A stretch of DNA of 11,918 nucleotides from Cytophagaceae bacterium (GTDB lineage Bacteria; Bacteroidota; Bacteroidia; Cytophagales; Spirosomataceae): NCBI GenBank assembly GCA_947461155.1, contig CANHKE010000014.1:1-11918 (forward strand), read 5' to 3'. Positions within the stretch are counted from its first letter, which is position 1, and each line of letters begins with the position of its first letter. The position numbers were made by a program, and so were the translations under genes. The notes under the pieces were generated by a model, which searched no databases, was not told the origin of the DNA, and saw nothing but the letters and a program-made list of their open reading frames with translations. Of this stretch, positions 1 through 7,296 are shown piece after piece.

Positions 1-1586
1 CACAATATCATTTGCGTCATTTCATTTTACGCGCCAATGCCGAACCCACCATTTTAGCGAATTGGTCTAACAATTTGCAAGCGCTTTGCGAGAACACCCG
101 ATTGGGGATTCCGGCCATTGTAGCATCGAACCCACGTAATCACGTGACGACGGATGCGTCAGTAGGATTGAGTGTGGGACTTACCTCATTTTCTAAATGG
201 CCGGGAGAATTGGGATTAGCGGCCATGCGTGATTTTGACTTAACGCGCAAATTTGCGGAAACAGCAGCAAGCGAATGGCGTGCCGTAGGTTTACGCAAAG
301 GCTACATGTACATGGCGGATTTAGCCACCGAACCGCGCTGGGGTCGTGTGGAAGGAACCTTCGGCGAGGATGCGGATTTAACATCCAATATGATCACGCA
401 AATTGTGTTGGGTTTTCAAGGCAAGAAATTGTCGAATACATCTGTGGCGATGACCACAAAACACTTCCCAGGAGGTGGTCCACAAGAAGGTGGACAAGAT
501 TCGCATTTCGATTGGGGAAAATTTGCGCACTACCCAGGCGGTATGTTTGACTACCACGTGAAGCCATTCCAAGCGGCGATTGCGGCGGGAACTTCAGCCA
601 TAATGCCCTATTATTCGGCACCGAAAGGCAAGGAGTTTGAGGAGGTTGGATTCTCGTTTAACAAAGCGATGATTGGGGATTTATTACAAGGCAAATTAGG
701 CTTCCAAGGAATTATTAACTCGGATACAGGCCCAATTGAAATGATGCCTTGGGGCGTAGAGAAATTAAGCATTGAGGAGCGTTACCAAAAAGCATTGAAT
801 GCCGGAGTTGATATCTTCTCGGGTGCGGCGGATCCAACGACCTTAATCGAAGTGGTTAAAAAGGGCATGGTGAGCGAGGCGCGCATCAACCAATCTGTGG
901 CTAAATTATTAACGGAAAAATTTGAATTGGGCTTATTCGAAAATCCATATGTGGATGCAGCTGAAGCCGTAAAGATTGTCGGAAATAAGGACGCTGTAGC
1001 GGCAGCCGAATTAGCTTTGCGTAAATCCATTGTACTCTTGCGCAATGATGAGAAGCGCTTACCACTGGCAAAAAAGACGAAGGTCTATTTTGAAACCTAT
1101 TCCCAACCGGGACGTAATGGAGGCGAAGCGATTAAAGTCGCAAAACCCAATTATCCTGGTTTAGAATTCGTTGCGACCAAGGAAGAAGCAGATGTCGTTT
1201 TATTGTGGTTAATTCCGTCAGCGGGAGGTTTATTCAGTTCGCAAGGATCAAAAATCGATTTAAATTTGTCGGCAAACCGCATCGATGTCAACCACGTGAA
1301 TGAACTATTAAATGCAAAACCAACCATCGTAGCGATCAATTTCACGAACCCTTGGGTGATAGAAGAAATCGACAAAGGAAAGGCAAAGTCGGTCATTGCG
1401 ACCTTTGGAACGACACAAGAGGCATTATTGGATATTGTGACAGGGGCTTATAATCCGACGGGCAAGATGCCATTCACAACGCCGGTGAGCCAAGCGGCTG
1501 TCGAGTCAAATAAGTCGGACGTACCCGGGCACATGGAAGGTGCGGGATATGGTTTATTTGCGTTTGGTCAGGGGATTTCGTATTAA
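1..1586 (+). CDS. Glycoside hydrolase family 3 protein, 5'-truncated (beta-glucosidase-like)
   Basis: This is the 3' part of a GH3 exo-acting beta-glycosidase; the frame stays open to the left edge (codons start at base 3), so the TTG at 12 is not a real start. Numbering from that TTG, the (beta/alpha)8 domain carries the family landmarks TEPRWGR-x5-GED near residues 107-120, KHFPGGG at 150-156, and GFQGIINSD, whose Asp238 sits at the GH3 nucleophile position. A GH3 C-terminal alpha/beta domain begins near KSIVLLRND (about 336) and ends with the usual YGLFAFGQGISY. There is no trailing fibronectin-III domain. Full-length relatives are roughly 600-750 residues, so about 70-200 residues, including any signal peptide, lie outside the window. 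The class of hydrolase is firm; the substrate (beta-glucoside, xyloside or N-acetylglucosaminide) is not readable here. The gene converges on the next one with a 14-bp gap. Confidence 0.93.
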   Translation, partial: QYHLRHFILRANAEPTILANWSNNLQALCENTRLGIPAIVASNPRNHVTTDASVGLSVGLTSFSKWPGELGLAAMRDFDLTRKFAETAASEWRAVGLRKGYMYMADLATEPRWGRVEGTFGEDADLTSNMITQIVLGFQGKKLSNTSVAMTTKHFPGGGPQEGGQDSHFDWGKFAHYPGGMFDYHVKPFQAAIAAGTSAIMPYYSAPKGKEFEEVGFSFNKAMIGDLLQGKLGFQGIINSDTGPIEMMPWGVEKLSIEERYQKALNAGVDIFSGAADPTTLIEVVKKGMVSEARINQSVAKLLTEKFELGLFENPYVDAAEAVKIVGNKDAVAAAELALRKSIVLLRNDEKRLPLAKKTKVYFETYSQPGRNGGEAIKVAKPNYPGLEFVATKEEADVVLLWLIPSAGGLFSSQGSKIDLNLSANRIDVNHVNELLNAKPTIVAINFTNPWVIEEIDKGKAKSVIATFGTTQEALLDIVTGAYNPTGKMPFTTPVSQAAVESNKSDVPGHMEGAGYGLFAFGQGISY

Positions 1587-1600
1587 ATAAGAGAACTAAT

Positions 1601-1870
1601 TTAATCGCCAATTTTTTTCCACGAATCTTCTTCGATGGAAAGAAATTGGCCTTTTCCGTTAAAAAGAAGAATGTACAGGGTAAATTGGTCTTCGAATTTG
1701 GCGCGGATAAATTTTTCGTCTTGACTGATAATTTCAATTTGCATGTGCTTTATTTGAGCACAAATATCCGTCAATGTCATGTGAGAAAAATCCCCCAAAT
1801 TTCCCAATTCAGAATAGCGATAATTTTTGAAATCAATCCACAGGCGGATTCGATTAAACAGATTTGGCAT
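1601..1870 (-). CDS. Small protein of unknown function, 89 aa
   Basis: I do not assign a function. The protein starts MPNLFNRIRLWIDFKNYRYS at the ATG at 1870. A longer reading from 1909 adds 13 hydrophobic residues (MNLICICVLKIYL) that look like translated leader, so I prefer the shorter start. The sequence is soluble-looking and mixed: a basic/aromatic N-terminus, a 'YSELGNLGDFSHMTL' stretch, then alternating charged and hydrophobic strands (IEIISQDEKFIRAKFEDQFTLYILLF) compatible with a small beta-sheet. There is no signal peptide, cysteine pair or membrane helix. The composition looks like a real protein, unlike the opposite-strand frame. I have an impression of similar short conserved Bacteroidota proteins but cannot verify it. 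It is convergent with the GH3 gene and divergent from the AraC-family gene. Confidence 0.6.
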   Translation of the reverse strand: MPNLFNRIRLWIDFKNYRYSELGNLGDFSHMTLTDICAQIKHMQIEIISQDEKFIRAKFEDQFTLYILLFNGKGQFLSIEEDSWKKIGD

Positions 1871-1974
1871 AAGGTATATCTTTAGAACGCAAATGCAAAT
1901 CAAGTTCAATCAACCTGATTCGAAGCTAATTTTTCTAATGAATCTGTCCGTATATAAAATTTTAGGACTATATT

Positions 1975-1982
1975 TATTTTTG
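1975..1982 (+). promoter_or_regulatory. Candidate -7 element of the AraC-family gene
   Basis: TATTTTTG matches the Bacteroidota sigma-A -7 consensus TAnnTTTG exactly and lies 14 bp before the ATG at 1997. No TTTG -33 element is visible at the expected 17-23 bp upstream, so a very short leader or activator dependence would have to be assumed. The surrounding DNA is AT-rich, which raises the chance of a coincidental match. Confidence 0.35.
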
Positions 1983-1996
1983 TTCTAGATACACAA

Positions 1997-3142
1997 ATGC
2001 TTCTGATTCTTTCATTGCTGCTGCTTTTGACGTCATTAATCCTCATTGGATATAATTGGCGCTCACACCCTCAGACGATTCTGATTGCAGTCATTTTCAT
2101 TATTTACGCGCTCTATTCGCTCCTCTATTACTTTACGATCGAATCAAAAAATGACTTTTGGTATGCAGTTATGTTTGGCAACTTAACTCCACTTTGGTAT
2201 CTGCCCGGCCCATTATTATATTTTTACTACCGAAGTACGTTATGCAATACGGAAATTTTTACTTCGTGGAAAGATGCCTTGCACTTTATCCCAAGTACCG
2301 TGCAATGCTTGACCATGATTCCATATTATCGAATTCCTTTTGCTCAGAAATTACAAATAGCACATTCGATTCATGAAAATCCGGATTTGATCCAACAAAT
2401 TGCCTCCCAATTTACGCTCTATTCTGTTGCTTTTGATTTTGCGTCGAGGCCACTATTTATATTCTTCTATATCATTGCCTGCTATTGGTTATTAATCAAA
2501 TACAGTGCCTCCAGTCACAATCACCGGTATACCCTGCGGTGGTTAAAGGCATTTCTGCTGTTACTACTGCTTGAAAATAGTATCTATGCAGTTAGTTTGT
2601 ATTTATTAATTAATCAATCATTTGGTTTCACCTATGGAATCGTAGATCTCATGCATAATATCACTGGAGCCACCTTTTTTATCGTGCCTTTGTTATTAAT
2701 TGCCTTCTTTCCGCAAATTCTATATGGCAGCTTGAAGTCGAAATCAACGGTTTTAAAGTCCCTAAATGCACCCATTCCGGATGAATCATTCATTGAATTA
2801 TCAGAACGCATCAAGACATACATGCAAGAAAAACAGCTGTTTCTAAACCCGGACTTAGAAATATCCGATATTTCGATTGTACTCAAAGTGCCGAGACATC
2901 ACATTGCCTATTGTTTTACTAATGTGTTGCAGTGTAAGTTTACTACATACAAAAACAAACTTCGGGTAGCATTTGCGCAAAATTTATTCGAAAATGGGGA
3001 AGCTGTTTTGAGTAGTATCGATGGAATCGGTGCGAAATCAGGATTCAAATCGCGCTCCGCTTTTTATGAGGCATTTAAGGCAGAAACGGGAATGACCCCC
3101 AATCAATTTCTCAAAAATCAATCCTTTGATAAGCTTTTATAG
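1997..3142 (+). CDS. Membrane-embedded AraC-family transcriptional regulator
   Basis: The N-terminal half is hydrophobic, with about seven likely transmembrane segments: residues 2-19, 27-47, 64-80 (containing PGPLLYFYY), 92-110, 152-169, 183-206 and 218-240. A linker leads to an AraC-type DNA-binding domain at about 272-374. There 'LEISDISIVLKVPRHHIAYC' forms the first helix-turn-helix, and 'SIDGIGAKSGFKSRSAFYEA' followed by FKAETGMTPNQFL forms the second, with the usual GF..RSAFYEAFK...G.TP..F signature. Such 7TM-AraC proteins are common in Bacteroidota and are thought to sense a signal at the membrane; no ligand is known from this sequence. The length of 381 aa is typical. The gene faces the exported barrel/Dabb operon tail to tail, and that operon is a plausible but unproven target. 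Its stop codon overlaps the stop region of a paralogue remnant on the other strand. Confidence 0.9.
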   Translation: MLLILSLLLLLTSLILIGYNWRSHPQTILIAVIFIIYALYSLLYYFTIESKNDFWYAVMFGNLTPLWYLPGPLLYFYYRSTLCNTEIFTSWKDALHFIPSTVQCLTMIPYYRIPFAQKLQIAHSIHENPDLIQQIASQFTLYSVAFDFASRPLFIFFYIIACYWLLIKYSASSHNHRYTLRWLKAFLLLLLLENSIYAVSLYLLINQSFGFTYGIVDLMHNITGATFFIVPLLLIAFFPQILYGSLKSKSTVLKSLNAPIPDESFIELSERIKTYMQEKQLFLNPDLEISDISIVLKVPRHHIAYCFTNVLQCKFTTYKNKLRVAFAQNLFENGEAVLSSIDGIGAKSGFKSRSAFYEAFKAETGMTPNQFLKNQSFDKLL

Positions 3143-3286
3143 CTTATAATTTACGCTAAAAGTACCGATAAACTCCTGATTCGTGAGCGTGTAATTACCA
3201 AAGGCTTTGGCCTGAAAATGCTTGTTGATATCGTAAGAAATCGTCTCCGCAACACCGGTTAAATCACCCACCGACAAGTAATATCC
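3137..3286 (-). pseudogene. C-terminal remnant of a paralogue of the 3682-4311 gene
   Basis: Read on the minus strand, these 49 codons (GYYLSVGDLTGVAETISYDI at the start, GTFSVNYKL at the end, then TAA) match the C-terminus of the intact gene 450 bp upstream. There is no start codon. An in-frame TAA sits immediately before the first homologous codon, and beyond it the sequence becomes a terminator hairpin, so this is a broken 3' end, not a gene. The first 34 codons are almost identical to the intact gene. The last 15 differ strongly (NQEFIGTFSVNYKL versus DGKVITTVGLKYNL) yet remain a sensible barrel-like ending. That shows the remnant came from a distinct paralogue and is not a recent straight copy. 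Its stop codon overlaps the end of the araC-like gene. Confidence 0.85.
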
Positions 3287-3288
3287 TT
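3189..3288. repeat. 100-bp near-identical direct repeat, copy 1
   Basis: These 100 bases equal 3734-3833 at 98 positions by direct comparison. The two differences are G versus A in 'taccaaa[g/a]gc' and A versus G in 'aaatc[a/g]ccca'. Copy 1 lies in the paralogue remnant and copy 2 in the intact gene, in the same orientation. Similarity falls abruptly on both sides, which fits recombination or gene conversion limited to this segment. Confidence 0.93.
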
Positions 3289-3292
3289 ATTC

Positions 3293-3313
3293 GGGGCCTT
3301 TCGCCCCTTTTTT
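3293..3313 (+). terminator. Rho-independent terminator
   Basis: A GGGGC stem, a CTTTC loop and a GCCCC stem are followed directly by six T residues. The T-tract is on the + strand only; the minus-strand reading gives GAATAAGG after the hairpin, so it ends rightward transcription. It is therefore most simply the terminator of the AraC-family gene, which would give that mRNA a 3' UTR of about 150 nt running across the paralogue remnant. The T-tract overlaps the stop codon of the Dabb gene on the other strand. Confidence 0.8.
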
Positions 3314-3671
3314 ATTGGACGAAATAATCGATGGCACTGACGCCAATGGTGATGTCGGCGCCAACTTTGATATGCGCTAAATGCTCTTTCGACTGGCCGT
3401 AAATGGGCAGGTCAGACTCACGATCGAATGTAAAAATATATACGTGTTGTTTCTTGGTAGGATCTTTCGGGTCGACCACTTTTCCCCATTCATATCCTTT
3501 CACAACAGCCAATTTTGTCAGTGACTGAAATGAATGATCCACTTCTTGGATTTGAGCATCCGTGGCATTGGCTGCAAATGTAATAGTAACAGCATGTTTA
3601 AAAGGTTTGGCTGTTTGACCAGAAGAAGATAAGCTTAAGAAAATCAAGCTTGCACATAAAATTGCTTTCAT
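3312..3671 (-). CDS. Exported Dabb-domain (stress-responsive alpha/beta-barrel) protein
   Basis: The 119-residue product begins with a signal peptide (MKAILCASLIFLSLSSSGQ, probable cleavage around residues 17-19, no lipobox cysteine). It continues as a Dabb fold from about residue 25: an opening KHAVTITFAANATDAQIQEV strand and helix, LTKLAVVKGYEWGKVVDPKD, HVYIFTFDRESDLPIYGQSKEHLAHI, and a final strand with IDYFV. The pattern 'H-V-T ... EWG ... H-x-F-TF ... DL-x-Y ... H' is characteristic of PF07876. Dabb domains form dimeric ferredoxin-like barrels, some with enzymatic roles, many of unknown function. Export to the periplasm is less usual than the cytosolic form. It starts 10 bp after the stop of the upstream barrel-like gene, so the two are almost certainly co-transcribed. 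Confidence 0.85.
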   Translation of the reverse strand: MKAILCASLIFLSLSSSGQTAKPFKHAVTITFAANATDAQIQEVDHSFQSLTKLAVVKGYEWGKVVDPKDPTKKQHVYIFTFDRESDLPIYGQSKEHLAHIKVGADITIGVSAIDYFVQ

Positions 3672-3681
3672 GAAAATTAAA

Positions 3682-4311
3682 TTATAGGTTATACTTCAAT
3701 CCTACCGTCGTAATCACTTTTCCGTCGGTTAATGTGTAATTACCAAAAGCTTTGGCCTGAAAATGCTTGTTGATATCGTAAGAAATCGTCTCCGCAACAC
3801 CGGTTAAATCGCCCACCGACAAGTAATATCCTTGGGAGAAAAAATTCCATTTCTTAACGTGGTAGTTGGCATTACCAGACACCAGCGTCACTTTAAAATC
3901 TGTATTGCGCGCATTGCCATTTAAAATAAATGAACCCACATTCCATTTCGCGTTGACCGGATAAGACAAGGTCAATTCCCGACCAAAGAAACTAGTTACT
4001 TGATAGTCTTCCGTCATTTGAAAAGCTGGCATATGAATACCTATCGTTGCCTTAAACTTCTTGTCTATAAATCGGTAGCGTGTAAACAATGCCACCGTGG
4101 TAGGGGTCATACTCTTTAAACGCATCATATACATTAAATGACCCGTTAAACGTTTTTTCGGATTTGTGCCCGCATTGATAATTAAATTAGGCTCTTTCGA
4201 GGTAAAAGCCGGAATAAACGAGAATCCGCCTGTACTCATTTCGATACTTCCCGTTTGGGCATTAAGGGATAAGGCGGAAAGGATAAGGCAGCATGCCAGC
4301 AATTGTTTCAT
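3682..4311 (-). CDS. Exported beta-rich, probably outer-membrane protein of unknown function
   Basis: This is a 209-aa protein with a clear signal peptide (MKQLLACCLILSALSLNAQ; cleavage after NA, before Q, as often in Bacteroidota). The mature part has many alternating strands with aromatic and glycine residues (TVALFTRYRFIDKKFKATIG, WNVGSFILNGNARNTDFKV, HFQAKAFGNYTL) and ends VGLKYNL. That ending fits an outer-membrane beta-barrel or a related periplasmic beta-sheet protein. I recognise no named family. It is the first gene of a two-gene operon with the Dabb protein. A broken paralogue of its C-terminus lies at 3137-3286, and 100 bp of the two are 98% identical. Initiation at 4311 is supported by the signal peptide beginning there and by a well-placed promoter just upstream. 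Confidence 0.8.
   Translation of the reverse strand: MKQLLACCLILSALSLNAQTGSIEMSTGGFSFIPAFTSKEPNLIINAGTNPKKRLTGHLMYMMRLKSMTPTTVALFTRYRFIDKKFKATIGIHMPAFQMTEDYQVTSFFGRELTLSYPVNAKWNVGSFILNGNARNTDFKVTLVSGNANYHVKKWNFFSQGYYLSVGDLTGVAETISYDINKHFQAKAFGNYTLTDGKVITTVGLKYNL
3734..3833. repeat. 100-bp near-identical direct repeat, copy 2
   Basis: Partner of 3189-3288 (98 of 100 bases identical, same orientation). This copy lies within the intact exported-protein gene and encodes the segment GYYLSVGDLTGVAETISYDI plus NKHFQAKAFGNYT. Confidence 0.93.
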
Positions 4312-4339
4312 TTTGATACATTAGGGATTAAAATCGGCG

Positions 4340-4369
4340 CAAATTAGCCCTTTTCTATTCTGAAAACAA
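4340..4369 (-). promoter_or_regulatory. Promoter of the barrel/Dabb operon
   Basis: On the minus strand a TTG (4369-4367) is followed after 20 bp by TAATTTG (4346-4340), close to the Bacteroidota TTTG/TAnnTTTG arrangement although the -7 box is one base short. It lies about 28 bp before the ATG at 4311. The 85-bp intergenic region must also drive the photolyase operon rightward. For that direction I see only a weak TATTTTCA near 4379-4386. Confidence 0.5.
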
Positions 4370-4396
4370 CCGAAGGCTATTTTCAGTTTACTCCAT

Positions 4397-5860
4397 ATGC
4401 CCAAATCTCCCATCAATATCGTCTGGTTTAAACGTGATCTTCGCTTTACGGACCACGAACCTTTGTACCGGGCCTTGGAGGAAGATATCCCCGTTTTGTT
4501 GGTTTATTTTTTTGAGCCTTCCTTAATCGCATTTCCGGATAGTGATGTCCGACATTGGCGATTTGTGCATGAATCTTTGATCGAAATGCAAGGCCGCTTG
4601 GAAGACCGAAACGGAATCCTTTACCTATTTCATTCCGAAGTATTGCCGGTGTTTCAGGCTTTGATGGAGCAGTATATCATACGCCAAATTTTCACGCATG
4701 AAGAAATCGGAAATGACCTAAGTTATCGGCGGGACAAAGCGGTGGCCGCATTTTGTTCGCGTGAAAAAATTACCTGGAACGAAACGCCGACGGGTGGTGT
4801 GATTCGCCGACTGAAATCACGTAAAACCTGGCAGCAACGCTGGGAGAATACAATGCGCCAAGAACCCTTTTTTGTCCGTGAGGCCAACTGGAATTTAGTG
4901 CGCCTTGACTCGACTTGGTATGATACCTGGAAAGGTCCAGAACTCCCTGAATCCTTTAAAACGCGTAATCCTGTTTTTCAAGAAGGCGGCGAATATTGGG
5001 GCTGGAAATACCTGAAAAGTTTTATCGAAACGCGGCATCCAGCCTATAGTTCCTCCATCAGTAAACCGGAGGCTAGTCGGCGCGGATGTAGTCGTATTTC
5101 ACCCTACCTAGCCTACGGAAATATCAGCATGCGGATGGCTTATACGTACACGATGCAGCATTACAAAACGGCTGCCAACAAACGGGCACTTTCGAATTTC
5201 ACGTCCCGACTACATTGGCAAGGCCATTTTATGCAAAAGTTTGAGGATGAATCTCGGATGGAATTTGAACCCGTAAATAAAGCATATCAGGCAATTGAAA
5301 AACCACGCGATGAGTTCTTGATACTCGCTTGGCAGAACGGTCAAACCGGAGTTCCATTGGTGGATGCGTGCATGCGCTGCGTGGTGGCGACGGGTTATTT
5401 GAATTTCCGCATGCGCGCGATGGTCGTGTCGTTTTTTGTATTCAATCTATGGCAAGATTGGCGGGATTTGGCCCATTTTTTGGCCCGACAATTTCTCGAT
5501 TATGAACCGAGCATTCATTACCCCCAAATCCAAATGCAAGCGGGTGTGACCGGCATTAATACCATCCGGATTTATAACCCGGTCAAGAACTCTTATGCGC
5601 ATGATCCGGAAGGTATCTTCATCAGAAAATGGGTACCCGAATTGGCCCACGTTCCCGCGACGCTCATCCACGAACCTTGGAAACTGAGCGACATGGAACA
5701 AACTTTATATAGTGTAAAAATAGGCGTGGACTATCCCGCTCCCGTAGTGGATTTAAGTGCGACCAGAAAAACGGCATCTGACCAAGTTTGGGCAATGCGC
5801 AAAACGAAAAAAGCCCGACAAGAAGGGGCGCGAATCCTAGCTAAACACGTGAATAAATGA
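4397..5860 (+). CDS. Photolyase/cryptochrome-family flavoprotein (COG0415 type)
   Basis: The family is DNA photolyase/cryptochrome: light-driven repair of pyrimidine dimers using FAD, or light signalling. Residues 7-140 form the N-terminal Rossmann-like antenna domain, opening [20 protein letters not shown]. The helical FAD domain follows, with [10 protein letters not shown] at 235-244, [14 protein letters not shown] from 272, [12 protein letters not shown], and '[20 protein letters not shown]' near the end. The usual DGDxAxNN-x2-WQW stretch, which carries the FAD-N5 Asn and the last tryptophan of the electron chain in E. coli photolyase, is replaced by [16 protein letters not shown] at 368-383. 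I recall that variant as a recurrent bacterial subgroup, so DNA repair is likely but not certain. The length of 487 aa is normal. The stop overlaps the next start (ATGA), so translation is probably coupled. Confidence 0.9.
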   Translation: MPKSPINIVWFKRDLRFTDHEPLYRALEEDIPVLLVYFFEPSLIAFPDSDVRHWRFVHESLIEMQGRLEDRNGILYLFHSEVLPVFQALMEQYIIRQIFTHEEIGNDLSYRRDKAVAAFCSREKITWNETPTGGVIRRLKSRKTWQQRWENTMRQEPFFVREANWNLVRLDSTWYDTWKGPELPESFKTRNPVFQEGGEYWGWKYLKSFIETRHPAYSSSISKPEASRRGCSRISPYLAYGNISMRMAYTYTMQHYKTAANKRALSNFTSRLHWQGHFMQKFEDESRMEFEPVNKAYQAIEKPRDEFLILAWQNGQTGVPLVDACMRCVVATGYLNFRMRAMVVSFFVFNLWQDWRDLAHFLARQFLDYEPSIHYPQIQMQAGVTGINTIRIYNPVKNSYAHDPEGIFIRKWVPELAHVPATLIHEPWKLSDMEQTLYSVKIGVDYPAPVVDLSATRKTASDQVWAMRKTKKARQEGARILAKHVNK

Positions 5861-7296
5861 GCGCATTCCTGATTTTTCCCCATCAATTGTTTGAGGAAAC
5901 GCTTACCCAAGAGGCGGATGTTTTCTACCTCGTTGAGTCTGATTTATTCTTCAACCAATACGCATTCCACAAACAAAAACTCTTGTTTCATCGGGCAAGC
6001 ATGCGTGCCTTTGCGGATCGTCTTCGCGCCGCCGGGAAAACCACTATATACATCGATACCCAAGATCCTCGGTCAAATGAAGTTTCCTTGGTTGCATCCA
6101 TATCCGACTCAATTACCTTATTTGACCCCAATGATTATTTGTTGGAACGACGTCTTCGTCGTGCGGCCAACATTCACTTATCACCGAGCCCTAATTTTCT
6201 CAATACGGATACGACCTTATTAGGCAATCGTAAACCCTATTTTCAAACGGCATTTTATACGCAGCAGCGAAAAGAACGCGGAATTCTTTTGGAAGAAGAT
6301 GGAAAACCGCTAGGTGGCCAATGGACTTATGATACGGAAAACCGGAAGAAAATTCCAAAGCAAACGTTCATCCCAGCCCCCTTCCCTGCCGTAGATCCGA
6401 ACGCATACATACGGGAAGCCATCGACTATGTCGAACGGTACTTCCCGGAAAATCCCGGTACGAGCGATATGCCCTTTTCGGGAGCTTATTATCCGGTGAC
6501 ACATGCGGAAGCCCAAGCGGCATTGGATTTGTTTTTGCAGGAACGGATGCACCTATTTGGTGATTACGAAGATGCCATCAAAGCACAAGAAAAGACCTTG
6601 TTTCACAGTATTCTAAGTCCGCTGATCAATGTGGGACTTCTGAATCCTGAGGAAGTACTTTCGCGCGTTGCGGCGTGCGGAGGCCCCTTAAATAGCGTCG
6701 AAGGCTTTATTCGGCAGATCGTAGGCTGGCGCGAATTTGTCCAATTACTTTACCGGAAAATTGGCGTCCAGCAACGCACCACGAATTACTGGGGATTTAC
6801 GAAGGAGATGCCCGCAGCGTTTTACGACGCTTCCACCGGTGTGGAACCCATCGACCAGACCATTCGCAAACTCCTAAAAACGGGCTATAATCACCACATC
6901 GAACGATTAATGGTTCTCGGAAACTTCATGTTATTGTGCGAAATTAAACCGGATGCCGTCTATCGCTGGTTCATGGAAATGTACATCGACGCCTACGATT
7001 GGGTGATGGTGCCCAATATTTATGGTATGTCGCAATTCAGCGATGGCGGTTTAATGACCACCAAACCTTATATCTGTGGCTCGAATTACATTTTAAAAAT
7101 GAGTGATTACCCCAAGGGCGACTGGCAGGAAATTTGGGATGGATTGTTTTGGCGATTCCTAGACAAGCAGCGCGAGACATTCCGGAAAAATCCCCGCTGG
7201 GCGATGCTCATAAGTACCTGGGACAAAATGCCTGAGGAGAAGCGCATGGCGCATTTGAACCGAGCAAATACGTACCTAAACCAACTCTTTACGTAG
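5857..7296 (+). CDS. DPRP/PhrB-type cryptochrome-photolyase, apparently without Fe-S cluster
   Basis: The N-terminal region ([34 protein letters not shown], then a basic helix and [12 protein letters not shown]) is the PF04244 photolyase-related domain. The C-terminal half is the helical FAD domain: [12 protein letters not shown] at 290-301, [15 protein letters not shown] from 345, [20 protein letters not shown], and [15 protein letters not shown]. This is the prokaryotic (6-4)/FeS-BCP branch. The paired histidines at 346-347 match those recalled as H365/H366 of Agrobacterium PhrB, at exactly the right spacing. The four PhrB Fe-S ligands do not persist: C350 becomes P331, C438 becomes P419, C441 becomes D422, and the loop bearing C454 is shortened to [12 protein letters not shown]. 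Either a cluster-free (6-4) photolyase or a photoreceptor is possible. It shares a 4-bp overlap with the upstream gene, and its 3' end overlaps the convergent gene by 21 bp. Confidence 0.9.
   Translation: MSAFLIFPHQLFEETLTQEADVFYLVESDLFFNQYAFHKQKLLFHRASMRAFADRLRAAGKTTIYIDTQDPRSNEVSLVASISDSITLFDPNDYLLERRLRRAANIHLSPSPNFLNTDTTLLGNRKPYFQTAFYTQQRKERGILLEEDGKPLGGQWTYDTENRKKIPKQTFIPAPFPAVDPNAYIREAIDYVERYFPENPGTSDMPFSGAYYPVTHAEAQAALDLFLQERMHLFGDYEDAIKAQEKTLFHSILSPLINVGLLNPEEVLSRVAACGGPLNSVEGFIRQIVGWREFVQLLYRKIGVQQRTTNYWGFTKEMPAAFYDASTGVEPIDQTIRKLLKTGYNHHIERLMVLGNFMLLCEIKPDAVYRWFMEMYIDAYDWVMVPNIYGMSQFSDGGLMTTKPYICGSNYILKMSDYPKGDWQEIWDGLFWRFLDKQRETFRKNPRWAMLISTWDKMPEEKRMAHLNRANTYLNQLFT

Noticed and set aside
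12..14. TTG at 12 as the start of the GH3 gene
   Set aside because: The frame is open to the left edge and GH3 enzymes need a longer N-terminal barrel portion than would remain, so the gene begins outside the window.
1646..1885. + strand 79-codon frame opposite the small 89-aa gene
   Set aside because: It mirrors the minus-strand gene, has no family resemblance and a less natural composition than the minus-strand reading.
3189..3833. The 100-bp direct repeats as ends of a mobile element
   Set aside because: Both copies encode the same protein segment in frame, there are no terminal inverted repeats or transposase, and only the Dabb gene and ordinary sequence lie between; paralogue recombination explains it.
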